Below are positions 7,503-13,823 of a stretch of DNA of 15,040 bases, piece by piece (position 1 is the first letter of the stretch; each line of letters starts with the position of its first letter). The stretch lies in assembly GCA_030612385.1 (NCBI GenBank), contig JAUWNZ010000007.1, positions 1-15,040 on the forward strand, written 5' to 3'. The notes below the pieces were generated by a model. It did not search any database. It saw nothing but the letters and a program-made list of their open reading frames with translations, and had not been told where the DNA came from. This DNA comes from Pseudomonadota bacterium. Lineage in GTDB: Bacteria > Desulfobacterota > Syntrophia > Syntrophales > JADFWA01. The position numbers and the translations under genes are program-made.

Positions 7503-7556
7503 AATTTCCTTTTATCAAACAAACCCCTTGACATTCAAAGGAATTTCCTTTATCTT
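7503..7556 (+). promoter_or_regulatory. Integrase promoter with embedded palindrome and direct repeats
   Basis: TTGACA (7528-7533), a 17-bp spacer and TATCTT (7551-7556) form a good sigma-70-type promoter about 100 bp before the integrase. The spacer contains a perfect 15-bp palindrome AAAGGAA-T-TTCCTTT (7537-7551), ideally placed for a repressor. The right half recurs upstream as AATTTCCTTTTATC (7503-7516), against AATTTCCTTTATC at 7542-7554. Candidate binders are the two excisionase-like HTH proteins of the island or the integrase itself; this is inference. Confidence 0.55.
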
Positions 7557-7600
7557 CTTTCATAAGGCGTCACTTAAAAACACACCGTTTCAGCATAAAA

Positions 7601-7622
7601 AGCGGGACAGGAGCGGGACTGG
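7601..7622. repeat. Tandem 11-bp repeat in the integrase leader
   Basis: AGCGGGACAGG (7601-7611) is directly followed by AGCGGGACTGG (7612-7622), differing at one base. It lies between the predicted promoter and the integrase Shine-Dalgarno (AAGGAGG at 7643-7649). It could be an integrase or excisionase arm-binding site, or a leader element; there is no further evidence. Confidence 0.5.
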
Positions 7623-7660
7623 AAAACGGGGGATTCTTTAAGAAAGGAGGATAACACAAA

Positions 7661-8899
7661 ATGGCGAAATGGAGCAAGACAAACTTTCCGGGGGTACGTT
7701 ACCGTGAACATCCAACACGGAAAAACGGAGTCAAGCGAGATCAATATTTTACGATCCGTTACAAGTTGGCAGGGAAAGACCGTGAAGAGGCACTCGGATG
7801 GGCTTCCGAGAACTGGACAGCGGCAAAGGCTTATGACCGCTTGAAGGAATTAAAGGAAAACCGAAAGGCCGGGGAAGGTCCGCAAACCCTGGCCGAAAAG
7901 CGGGAAATTGAGGACAAGCGAAAAGAGGCGGACAAGAAAGCGCAAGAGCTGGCCGAAAAGGAAAGCGTCACCTTTGGCCAATATTTCCAAAAAGTCTATT
8001 TCCCCACTTTTGAGATTGGCAGGAAAAAAGACACAACCCGGAAGGGCAAAGAGCATTTCAAAAACTGGATTTCCCCTGTTATCGGAAACACCCCCTTGAA
8101 GGACGTTAAGCCTTTCGCCATTGAAAAGATCAAAAAGAACATCCTGGACGCGGGAAAGACCCCCCGAACCCTTCAATATGTTTTTGCCACTATCCGGCAA
8201 GCCTGGAACATGGCGAGGCGTGACTGGCTTGTTTTGGGCGATTCACCGACCAAAAGCGTCAAGGTCCCTAAAGTGGACAACAGGAGAGTCCGCTTTTTAA
8301 GTCACGATGAAGCCGAAACCCTCTTAAAAGCATTGCAGGTCAAAGACCCCCGGACGCACGACTTGGCATTGCTGAGCCTTCACACCGGGCTTCGCATGGG
8401 GGAAATGGCAAGTTTGAAATGGAGCCATATTGACCTTGACCGGGGAATCATCAGAGTCATGGATCCCAAAGGCGGAGAAGGCCGTGCCGCGTTCATGACC
8501 GAAAAAGTAAAGACCATGTTTGAGGCTATGAAGCGCCGGGGGCCGGATGATTACATTTTTACCAAAAATAACGGCGAGCGCTTGAAGGACACACCCAGGG
8601 AATTTTTCGAAGTTGTGGCGGAACTGGGCCTTAACAACGGCATTACAGACCACCGGCAAAGAGTATGCTTTCATAGTTGCCGACACAGTTTTGCATCTTG
8701 GCACGTTACGGCAGGAACGGACCTTTACACCGTCAAAGAGCTTCTGGGCCATTCAGTTATTGCCATGACGGAAAGATATAGTCACCTTTCACAGGGAACC
8801 TTGCGGAATGCCACGCAGACACTTGAAAGGGCCATTGACAGAGCCGGACAAGAAAAGGCCGGGCAGGAAGCCGAGCAGGTTGTGAACTTTACGAAATAA
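7661..8899 (+). CDS. int: Tyrosine recombinase / island integrase
   Basis: Site-specific recombinase of 412 aa that would insert and excise the element at the tRNA-Leu site. The N-terminal part has an arm-DNA-binding-like region (about 10-70), a charged helical linker (75-105), and a SAM-like core-binding domain (about 103-195). The catalytic domain shows Arg245 in HTGLRMGEM, Lys270, His338 and Arg341 in HSCRHSF, His364 in LLGHS, and the nucleophile Tyr373 in MTERYSHLS; the full catalytic set appears present. The ATG at 7661 has a strong AAGGAGG Shine-Dalgarno. It reads away from the attachment site into the island. An intact integrase suggests the element could still recombine even though its terminase gene is broken. 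Confidence 0.95.
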   Translation: MAKWSKTNFPGVRYREHPTRKNGVKRDQYFTIRYKLAGKDREEALGWASENWTAAKAYDRLKELKENRKAGEGPQTLAEKREIEDKRKEADKKAQELAEKESVTFGQYFQKVYFPTFEIGRKKDTTRKGKEHFKNWISPVIGNTPLKDVKPFAIEKIKKNILDAGKTPRTLQYVFATIRQAWNMARRDWLVLGDSPTKSVKVPKVDNRRVRFLSHDEAETLLKALQVKDPRTHDLALLSLHTGLRMGEMASLKWSHIDLDRGIIRVMDPKGGEGRAAFMTEKVKTMFEAMKRRGPDDYIFTKNNGERLKDTPREFFEVVAELGLNNGITDHRQRVCFHSCRHSFASWHVTAGTDLYTVKELLGHSVIAMTERYSHLSQGTLRNATQTLERAIDRAGQEKAGQEAEQVVNFTK

Positions 8900-8945
8900 G
8901 ATCACCAGGGGGGATAGGCCGACGGGCCGAAAACCCTACCCAGCT

Positions 8946-8975
8946 TCCCCCTTAACCATAGGGGCCGAAGGGGGA
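8946..8975 (+). promoter_or_regulatory. Hairpin overlapping the ribosome-binding region of the 280-aa gene
   Basis: TCCCCCTT (8946-8953) can pair perfectly with AAGGGGGA (8968-8975) across a 14-base loop. The 3' arm holds the GGGGGA that lies 6 bases before the ATG at 8982 and may act as its Shine-Dalgarno. The structure could hide the start from ribosomes, or partly insulate the gene from integrase read-through. There is no T-tract, so it is not a standard terminator. Confidence 0.4.
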
Positions 8976-8981
8976 CAGGAA

Positions 8982-9824
8982 ATGGAAATGGAAACAGGAA
9001 TTGACAATGACGACCGCACTCCCCCGACCCTCGAAGAAACTGATTCATTAAGTTATCTTCTTAAGGATGATGAAGATTTTCTTAATGATTTAATTCAATG
9101 GGGCCAACTGAAAATGGATGCAATGGTTAAAATCTTCGCCAGTCATTTAGTTTTCCCCTCGTTTCTCGACTTATATGAAGCACAAAACAATAAGCAGAAA
9201 GAAGAAGAACTTAAAAATTTAATGAAAAGCTATGGAATTGATGATCAGCCATTGTTAGAAAAGATGATATTCGACACCAAAACCCAATTGATCCCTACCG
9301 TGCAAAAGTTTTTACGGGAATTCAGAGATGTTGAAGGAACAACCTTATTCCAGGAAGGAGCGCCTTTTTTACAATCTTATGAGACAAGGCTTAAACAGCT
9401 AAGGCAAATGAAAAAAGAAGGGGGCATAGCTATCGGGAAAATTAAGAGTCTTTTGAAAAGCAATGCTCCTTTTGACCCTGCTAAAATTAGTTTAAAGAAA
9501 GAACTGGCACGGCAAGAATTTTTTCATAAGAGGTTTGATGAGATGTACACTTATTTTAAAAAGTTAAAAACACTGCAATTCATCGGGACAGGAAACCCGA
9601 GAAAGAGAAGCGAATGGCTGAAATTCCTGATTCGAGATCTTGTTGATTATGTCGAATCGGCAAGAAAAAGGGTGATACAATATAAAGCTACTGGAGATGC
9701 CCAATATACTAAAAAAACTACCATCGCCTTTGTTTCAGTAATACTTTCAGGACAAGGCATAGCAAATCTAACCATTAAGAAAACCGAAACTTATTACGAA
9801 AATGCGCTGAAAGCTAAAAGATAA
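8982..9824 (+). CDS. Hypothetical protein, 280 aa, predicted cytoplasmic and mainly helical
   Basis: I do not recognise a family. The product is highly charged and looks mostly helical: an acidic N-terminus (MEMETGIDNDD, then LLKDDEDFLNDLIQWGQL), a Lys/Glu-rich middle (KQKEEELKNLMKSY, RLKQLRQMKKEGG), and a basic C-terminal third (KKLKTLQFIG, RKRSEWLKFL, ESARKRVIQY). No signal peptide, clear membrane segment, or metal- or nucleotide-binding motif is seen. The ATG at 8982 is taken; another in-frame ATG two codons later is equally possible. The gene looks more AT-rich than the integrase before it and ends at its own terminator, so it is an independent unit. The slot between integrase and regulator is a place where satellites often carry accessory or defence cargo; that role here is inference. 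Confidence 0.75.
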   Translation: MEMETGIDNDDRTPPTLEETDSLSYLLKDDEDFLNDLIQWGQLKMDAMVKIFASHLVFPSFLDLYEAQNNKQKEEELKNLMKSYGIDDQPLLEKMIFDTKTQLIPTVQKFLREFRDVEGTTLFQEGAPFLQSYETRLKQLRQMKKEGGIAIGKIKSLLKSNAPFDPAKISLKKELARQEFFHKRFDEMYTYFKKLKTLQFIGTGNPRKRSEWLKFLIRDLVDYVESARKRVIQYKATGDAQYTKKTTIAFVSVILSGQGIANLTIKKTETYYENALKAKR

Positions 9825-9896
9825 AGTCTATTTTTCCCCTTCAAAAAACCATTCCTGACATTATCCAATAATTTCAATCAACTGTAGAATTCTTTT

Positions 9897-9926
9897 TCCG
9901 GAAAACTATCTTTGCCGGACTTTTTT
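9897..9926 (+). terminator. Rho-independent terminator after the 280-aa gene
   Basis: TCCGG (9897-9901) pairs with CCGGA (9915-9919). AAA and TTT extend the stem inward. The hairpin is followed by C and six T (9921-9926), then another T-rich stretch. It lies 73 bp past the stop of the 280-aa gene and separates it from the replication module. Confidence 0.7.
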
Positions 9927-9954
9927 CTATTTTTGCTCATCTATATTAAAATAA

Positions 9955-9989
9955 CCCAAGAGAAACAAAAAACTTTGGGAGGTTTTTTT
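9955..9989 (+). promoter_or_regulatory. Terminator-like hairpin embedding the AlpA-like gene's Shine-Dalgarno
   Basis: CCCAAG (9955-9960) pairs with TTTGGG (9974-9979; one G-U pair). After AGG come seven T (9983-9989), immediately before the ATG at 9990. The GGGAGG ribosome-binding site overlaps the 3' arm of the stem. An alternative fold pairs AAAAAAC (9967-9973) with GTTTTTT (9982-9988). The arrangement could attenuate transcription or block translation of the replication operon. TATATT at 9942-9947 is a possible -10 box, but no good -35 is visible. Confidence 0.4.
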
Positions 9990-10235
9990 ATGACAGAAAA
10001 AATAAGTCTTTTCCACAGTATGGCTGACCGTTGGCCGTCGACTATGGTTGCCCGAACGGAGATTGAAAAGTTTTCTGGCGGTATTATGTCTGAAAAATAT
10101 ATCGCTAACCTTGACTGCCAGGGCCGGGGTCCAGTGGGAAGGATCCGCTGCGGGCGAAAGGTGGTTTACCCTGTTGTAGAGCTGGTCAAGTGGCTTGAAA
10201 CGCGAAGTAGCGTCATTCCTGACCGTGCAAAGTAG
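9990..10235 (+). CDS. AlpA/excisionase-like small DNA-binding protein
   Basis: The 81-aa product contains EIEKFSGGIMSEKYIANLDCQG followed by GPVGRIRCGRKVVYPVVELVKWLE. This pattern (a helix-turn-helix, then a wing ending in a conserved YP and a tryptophan-containing helix) is seen in excisionase-like and AlpA-like regulators of islands and phages. Such proteins act as directionality factors for the integrase or switch on satellite genes. The ATG at 9990 is chosen for its GGGAGG Shine-Dalgarno; the longer frame from a TTG at 9912 would start inside the upstream terminator. The primase gene starts 10 bases after its stop, so the two are probably co-transcribed. Assignment to AlpA specifically is by size, fold pattern and context. 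Confidence 0.75.
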   Translation: MTEKISLFHSMADRWPSTMVARTEIEKFSGGIMSEKYIANLDCQGRGPVGRIRCGRKVVYPVVELVKWLETRSSVIPDRAK

Positions 10236-10244
10236 GGGGCGATC

Positions 10245-12611
10245 ATGGCTCTACACACCGAGCATTTGAGTGACTTGCAAAAGTCTGGCCTGACTGACCA
10301 AACAATAGAGACAGCAGGTATCTGCACCGTCCCGCCGGGACAGATCAATAAGATTATGGGCTGGGACGCGCCCATAACCTCAATGCTGACTTTTCCCTAT
10401 CCGGGGAATAGCGGTTTTACCCGTTATCGCCTGTTTCCACCCTATCAGAAAAAGGGCGAAACGAGGGCACAAAAATACTGGCAACCTAAAGGTTCAGGCG
10501 TTCATTTATACCGGCCACCCGGCTTTGACCCGGGTGGAGATGTTATTCTGATAACTGAGGGTGAGAAAAAGGCGTTAAAGGCCTGCCAAGACGGTTTAAA
10601 TTGCTGTGCATTGGGTGGTATCTGGAACTTTGCCGTTAAGGATGAGAACGGCAAGCCACAGCTTATAGATGACTTCAATTCCATAGATTGGATTGATAGA
10701 AAAGTTGAGCTTGTGCCGGACTCAGATTTTCTTAAAAAAGAAGAAGTGAAGCACGGTGTCTATCGTCTTGGAACTTTACTTGAACAAAGAGGGACCAGCG
10801 TTTCCGTTGTTTGCCTGCCACCAGGAGAGAAGCTTGACGATTATTTGTGTAAGCACACTTCAGGCGAGTTTGACAATCTTAAACGGATAAACCTGGAGTA
10901 TAAGTTATTTAAGGGTGTCAAAAAGAAAGAAGAGAAACCTAAACCTGCCCCCACAATCGCAGATACGTTAATTGCCTTTGCCGGGAAGGGCGTGGACTTT
11001 TTCTTTACCGACCAATACGACACACCTTATGCACGCTTTTCAGTGAATGGTCATTCTGAACACTGGCCTATTAGAAGCAAAATTTTTCGCAGTTGGTTGC
11101 AGCGATTATATTATCAGGCTAAAGGCAAGGGCGCTAATTCCGACGGTATGAATCAGGCTTTGGATACGATAGAAGCTATAGCTCAGTTTGACGGCAAAGG
11201 TGAGATCGAACTTCATAACCGAGTTTGTAAACATGACGGCGCATACTGGTATGACCTGACCAATGACCAATGGCAGACTATCAGAATAACAGAAACGGGT
11301 TGGCAAGTAATAAATGACCCGCCTGTTATGTTCAGGAGACTGACCCATCAAAAGCCACAAGTTATACCAGACAAAAGCGGCACTCTGGAAGCGTTAAACC
11401 CTTTTCTTGTGGGGATCAAAAAAGAAAAGCACAAAACGCTTTTGAAGGTTTGGATAGCTTCCTGCTTTTTGCCGGACTTCCCTCACACAATCCCTGTGCC
11501 TTATGGTGAACAAGGGTCAGGGAAGACTTCAGTGTCTAAGCTCATGAAGGGGATTATTGATCCTTCGGTGATGGATGTACTGGGAGGTACAGGTGATCGT
11601 CAGGAAATAATTCAGAACCTGTCGCACCACTGGTTATTGGCTTACGACAATTTGTCCTCTCTTAGCAAAGAAACACAGAATATTTTCTGCAGGGCTGTGA
11701 CAGGCGCTGCCTACAGTAAGCGCAAACTGTACACAGATGACGAAGATAGTCTCACTTATACACGAAACTGTTTAATCCTGAGCGGCATAAACTACCCTGC
11801 CACAGCTCCCGATCTGCTTGACAGATGTATTCTTATAGAGCTGCGCAACCTCAGCCGAGCAGGCGTTATTATTAAGGAAGAGGTACTAAAACAGAAGACT
11901 CAGGAGGCGATCCCGTCTATTCTTGGTGGGGTTTTTAATACCCTCGTAAAGGCAATTCAAATCAAGAAAGCATTAAGTCTGACTAATTTGCCCCGAATGG
12001 CAGACTGGACAGAATGGGGATATGCAATAGCTGAAGTAACTGGTAGCGGCGGGCAATCTTTCTTAGACGCATACAGGGAGAACATAGGATTGAGAAACCA
12101 GGAGATCATCTCATCAAATCCTGTTGCGAGTACACTTGCAAGTTTCATGGAGGATAGAGAAATATGGATTGGCACACCCAGCGATTTACTGGGCAGGCTT
12201 ACACAACTGATGCCCGAAGATGAGAAAAAAGATAGATCATGGCCCAAAACTGCAAATGTATTGGTCAGGCGCATGAATGAGCTAAAAAGTAATTTAAGCG
12301 ATGCAGGTATAGAAATTGAGCGTAATCATGGGAAGGAGACAACCTTAAAAATAACTACATTCCAACAAGTGGGGGAAAATACCGTCGCTATCGTCGCAAC
12401 CGTCTTTCCTAAAGAAAAACAAGGATTTGCGGACGACGATATGCCGACGATACTTAGTTCTGCCGACGATACTGAAAAAATACCGTCGCAACCTAAGTTA
12501 CTGAAAACACAGCAGAAAGACGATACCGACGATAAAGACGATAAAAAACCTCACTTATTGGAAAAGGATAAAAACAAAAAAGAAGAGGTGTTTGAAGATG
12601 TCCGTATCTGA
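10245..12611 (+). CDS. Primase-helicase: DUF3854 (TOPRIM-like) plus P-loop ATPase, replication protein
   Basis: Probable replicase of the island, 788 aa. The N-terminal DUF3854-like primase region carries VILITEGEKKALKA (Glu105 in TEGE) and LVPDSDF (Asp159 and Asp161), the TOPRIM signature. The C-terminal ATPase has Walker A GEQGSGKT (421-428), a Walker B-like WLLAYDNL (Asp468), and DLLDR with a candidate arginine finger Arg527, as in helicases of phage and satellite replicases. The last 70 residues are an acidic/lysine-rich tail (DDD, DDT, DDK runs), probably disordered; its coding DNA contains the iteron-like repeats. The ATG at 10245 has AGGGGG upstream. The gene overlaps the next gene by 14 bases, which suggests translational coupling. 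No zinc-binding domain is seen at the N-terminus. Confidence 0.85.
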   Translation: MALHTEHLSDLQKSGLTDQTIETAGICTVPPGQINKIMGWDAPITSMLTFPYPGNSGFTRYRLFPPYQKKGETRAQKYWQPKGSGVHLYRPPGFDPGGDVILITEGEKKALKACQDGLNCCALGGIWNFAVKDENGKPQLIDDFNSIDWIDRKVELVPDSDFLKKEEVKHGVYRLGTLLEQRGTSVSVVCLPPGEKLDDYLCKHTSGEFDNLKRINLEYKLFKGVKKKEEKPKPAPTIADTLIAFAGKGVDFFFTDQYDTPYARFSVNGHSEHWPIRSKIFRSWLQRLYYQAKGKGANSDGMNQALDTIEAIAQFDGKGEIELHNRVCKHDGAYWYDLTNDQWQTIRITETGWQVINDPPVMFRRLTHQKPQVIPDKSGTLEALNPFLVGIKKEKHKTLLKVWIASCFLPDFPHTIPVPYGEQGSGKTSVSKLMKGIIDPSVMDVLGGTGDRQEIIQNLSHHWLLAYDNLSSLSKETQNIFCRAVTGAAYSKRKLYTDDEDSLTYTRNCLILSGINYPATAPDLLDRCILIELRNLSRAGVIIKEEVLKQKTQEAIPSILGGVFNTLVKAIQIKKALSLTNLPRMADWTEWGYAIAEVTGSGGQSFLDAYRENIGLRNQEIISSNPVASTLASFMEDREIWIGTPSDLLGRLTQLMPEDEKKDRSWPKTANVLVRRMNELKSNLSDAGIEIERNHGKETTLKITTFQQVGENTVAIVATVFPKEKQGFADDDMPTILSSADDTEKIPSQPKLLKTQQKDDTDDKDDKKPHLLEKDKNKKEEVFEDVRI
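12382..12543. repeat. Iteron-like repeat cluster, candidate replication origin
   Basis: (C)GACGATA occurs six times on the + strand: ending at 12441, 12452, 12471, 12525, 12534 and 12543. It occurs once inverted as TATCGTCG at 12389-12396. Two copies extend to an identical 13-mer TGCCGACGATACT (12442-12454 and 12461-12473), 19 bp apart; the last three are spaced exactly 9 bp. CGTCGCAACC is also repeated at 12392-12401 and 12484-12493. The repeat is read in more than one frame (Asp-Asp in most copies, Pro-Thr-Ile at 12444-12452), so it is kept as DNA. An A-rich tract follows (12543-12585), as expected for a melting region. Confidence 0.65.
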
Positions 12612-13065
12612 AATTTTGCAGAGCAAAGGGATTAAATTAAAGATTATTGGCGAGGAGTTAAGTCTTTCACCAAGGGAAAAAGTAACATCTGAAATAGTGC
12701 AATTTGCCAAAGCACACAAACAGAACATCATGGCCGAGTTAAAGACGCCCATCGACAATGCCAGGCAAATTACAAAAGAGCAGTTGTGTTTCATTGATGG
12801 TAGGTGGCAGTCAACAAAAGGCAGGCAGGTAACACCTGTTTACGTCAACCCATACCCCCAGGGCACCTCAGAAGCCAGGCAAGAAACGTTAATGCAGGTC
12901 ATGGGGGCGATATACCAGGACGCTGTAAAGAAGGCTAAACAGGCTTACCAAGAAGGCGAGCTGATCCCTGACCAACGAACTGAGGCAGTACGGCAGGCTG
13001 TCTTGAAGGGCAATGCAAAACTTAAGGACTTTCAGCTTGCCGTTAATAAGGCTTATTTAAATTAA
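12598..13065 (+). CDS. Small protein with TubC-N-like docking domain
   Basis: The 155-aa product opens with VSEILQSKGIKLKIIGEELS, then TSEIVQFAKAHKQNIMAEL. This is the pattern of the TubC N-terminal docking domain: a helix, an L-x-L-x-x-x-G-x-x-L hairpin, and a closing H-K-x-x-I/L-x-x-L helix. The domain was described in polyketide/peptide synthetases, but similar short segments occur in phage and plasmid proteins beside primases. The remainder (from about 60) is unrecognised; it ends in LKDFQLAVNKAYLN. The ATG at 12598 fits the GAGGTG at 12585-12590 better than the TTG at 12592. It overlaps the primase 3' end by 14 bases. A protein-protein role with the primase is inference. Confidence 0.65.
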   Translation: MSVSEILQSKGIKLKIIGEELSLSPREKVTSEIVQFAKAHKQNIMAELKTPIDNARQITKEQLCFIDGRWQSTKGRQVTPVYVNPYPQGTSEARQETLMQVMGAIYQDAVKKAKQAYQEGELIPDQRTEAVRQAVLKGNAKLKDFQLAVNKAYLN

Positions 13066-13090
13066 CAGAGAAGCCTGAGTTTTCCAACGC

Positions 13091-13112
13091 CTATACTATA
13101 GTTTCAGTATAG
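13091..13112 (+). other. Hairpin between the TubC-N-like gene and its duplicated tail
   Basis: CTATACT (13091-13097) pairs with AGTATAG (13106-13112) across an 8-base loop. No T-run follows. It separates the two related gene ends at 13017-13065 and 13118-13171 and may mark a recombination joint. Confidence 0.35.
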
Positions 13113-13117
13113 ACTTC

Positions 13118-13171
13118 GTGGCGAAGCTCAAGGACTTTCGAGTTGCAGTCAACAAGGCTTATCTGAATTGA
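13118..13171 (+). pseudogene. Relic C-terminus homologous to the end of the TubC-N-like gene
   Basis: This stretch encodes AKLKDFRVAVNKAYLN and a stop, nearly the same as the end of the preceding protein (AKLKDFQLAVNKAYLN and stop). Most base differences are in third codon positions (for example AAA/AAG, GTT/GTC, AAT/AAC, TTA/CTG, TAA/TGA). It therefore descends from a diverged homologue under protein selection and is not a fresh tandem duplication. The frame upstream closes at a TGA at 13076-13078, so only the tail survives. It probably marks a recombination joint between related elements. Confidence 0.65.
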
Positions 13172-13182
13172 GGAGTGAAACC

Positions 13183-13539
13183 ATGAAACTTGAAGATATT
13201 GAGAAATACGGGGTTACAGCGCAGCGCAAACGGGAGTGCCTTTTTTGTAACGAGGAGACAGATTCTAAAAAAGTGGATAAGGGTGCAGTGGGATATATTT
13301 GCGGCACCTGTGTCCAAATACTTATAAATTCATCACAGGAGCGCTTGCTTAGAGCATACAATCTTGCCACAGAAAAGGGGTATGCAGGCAAGGCAAAAGC
13401 AATACAATCTTTCATGGAGGTAGAATCAGATGAACCAAGAAGACCGGCAGTTAAAAAACATGGACGAAATTCTCACAGAGAAAGAATTATGCGAACTTCT
13501 CGGAGTCAAAAAAAGTATGATCTCCGGATTGCGGTATGA
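13183..13539 (+). CDS. Small zinc-ribbon-like protein
   Basis: The 118-aa product has CLFC (Cys19, Cys22) and CGTC (Cys40, Cys43), two CxxC knuckles 17 residues apart, suggesting one bound zinc. A helical segment follows (QERLLRAYNLATEKGYAGKAKAIQSFME). No family is recognised. The ATG at 13183 has GAGGAGTG upstream (13170-13177). The last 36 residues or so, from the point where the next gene starts, are Arg/Ser-rich and overlap that gene by 110 bp in another frame. They look like out-of-frame sequence, not conserved protein, so the natural gene may have ended near 13430 and been extended by a frameshift. Its position in the replication module suggests a DNA-related or regulatory role, not established. 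Confidence 0.6.
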   Translation: MKLEDIEKYGVTAQRKRECLFCNEETDSKKVDKGAVGYICGTCVQILINSSQERLLRAYNLATEKGYAGKAKAIQSFMEVESDEPRRPAVKKHGRNSHRERIMRTSRSQKKYDLRIAV

Positions 13540-13666
13540 CCAGCAGCTTCCTTTTTGTAAAATCTCAAACACAAATAGAATTTATTTAGTGCGAGATGTT
13601 TTGAATTTCATTGAAAGCAAAAGGCAAATCCTCAATAGGGGTCTGTCCCCGGATATAGAGACGTAA
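13430..13666 (+). CDS. Excisionase-like helix-turn-helix protein (HTH_17 type)
   Basis: The 78-aa product contains ILTEKELCELLGVKKSMISG, then PFCKISNTNRIYLVRDVLNFIE. This is the winged-HTH layout of MerR/excisionase-type small regulators: an N-terminal helix-turn-helix, then a short strand with a basic/aromatic residue leading to a final helix. GGAGGT at 13416-13421 supports the ATG at 13430; an ATG at 13460 (MDEILTEKEL) is also plausible. It is the second such regulator in the island besides the AlpA-like protein. It overlaps the zinc-ribbon reading frame by 110 bp. Targets are unknown; the integrase promoter palindrome or the 13701-13740 stem are candidates. Confidence 0.7.
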   Translation: MNQEDRQLKNMDEILTEKELCELLGVKKSMISGLRYDQQLPFCKISNTNRIYLVRDVLNFIESKRQILNRGLSPDIET

Positions 13667-13700
13667 TAGAACCATAAGCACACCACGAGTAATGGCGATT

Positions 13701-13740
13701 AGAGTACGTGTAGGAACGGTTAATTCTTAACCTATACTCT
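13701..13740 (+). other. Bulged stem-loop in the gap before the TOPRIM gene
   Basis: AGAGTA (13701-13706) plus TAGG (13711-13714) pair with the uninterrupted CCTATACTCT (13731-13740), with a 4-base bulge. An inner GGTTAA/TTAACC hairpin (13718-13723, 13727-13732) is an alternative fold. It could be an operator dyad or an mRNA structure. No promoter or T-run is obvious. Confidence 0.4.
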
Positions 13741-13757
13741 GATATGACTGGGAAATT

Positions 13758-13823
13758 ATGGGCAATAAAGAAACAGCGATCAAAACACTTGAAAGCGTGT
13801 TGAGTGAATTAAGAAAGGCCTGA
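13758..13823 (+). CDS. Possible 21-aa leader peptide coupled to the TOPRIM gene
   Basis: The short frame encodes MGNKETAIKTLESVLSELRK and a final Ala, mostly one amphipathic helix. Its stop overlaps the next ATG as TGATG (13821-13825), the classic layout for translational coupling. A weak TGGGA lies upstream (13749-13753). It could equally be the last relic of a larger gene or chance; the coupling geometry is the only real support. Confidence 0.35.
   Translation: MGNKETAIKTLESVLSELRKA

Noticed and set aside
9912..9989. N-terminal extension of the AlpA-like protein from a TTG start
   Set aside because: It would begin inside a terminator hairpin and lacks a Shine-Dalgarno; the ATG at 9990 has GGGAGG.
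12519..12567. Repeats explained simply by an Asp/Lys-rich protein tail
   Set aside because: Another copy of the same word is read as Pro-Thr-Ile and one lies on the other strand, so amino acid composition alone does not explain the cluster.
13667..13757. tRNA or small RNA gene in the gap before the TOPRIM gene
   Set aside because: No cloverleaf can be drawn and there is no terminator; only a bulged stem-loop is supported.
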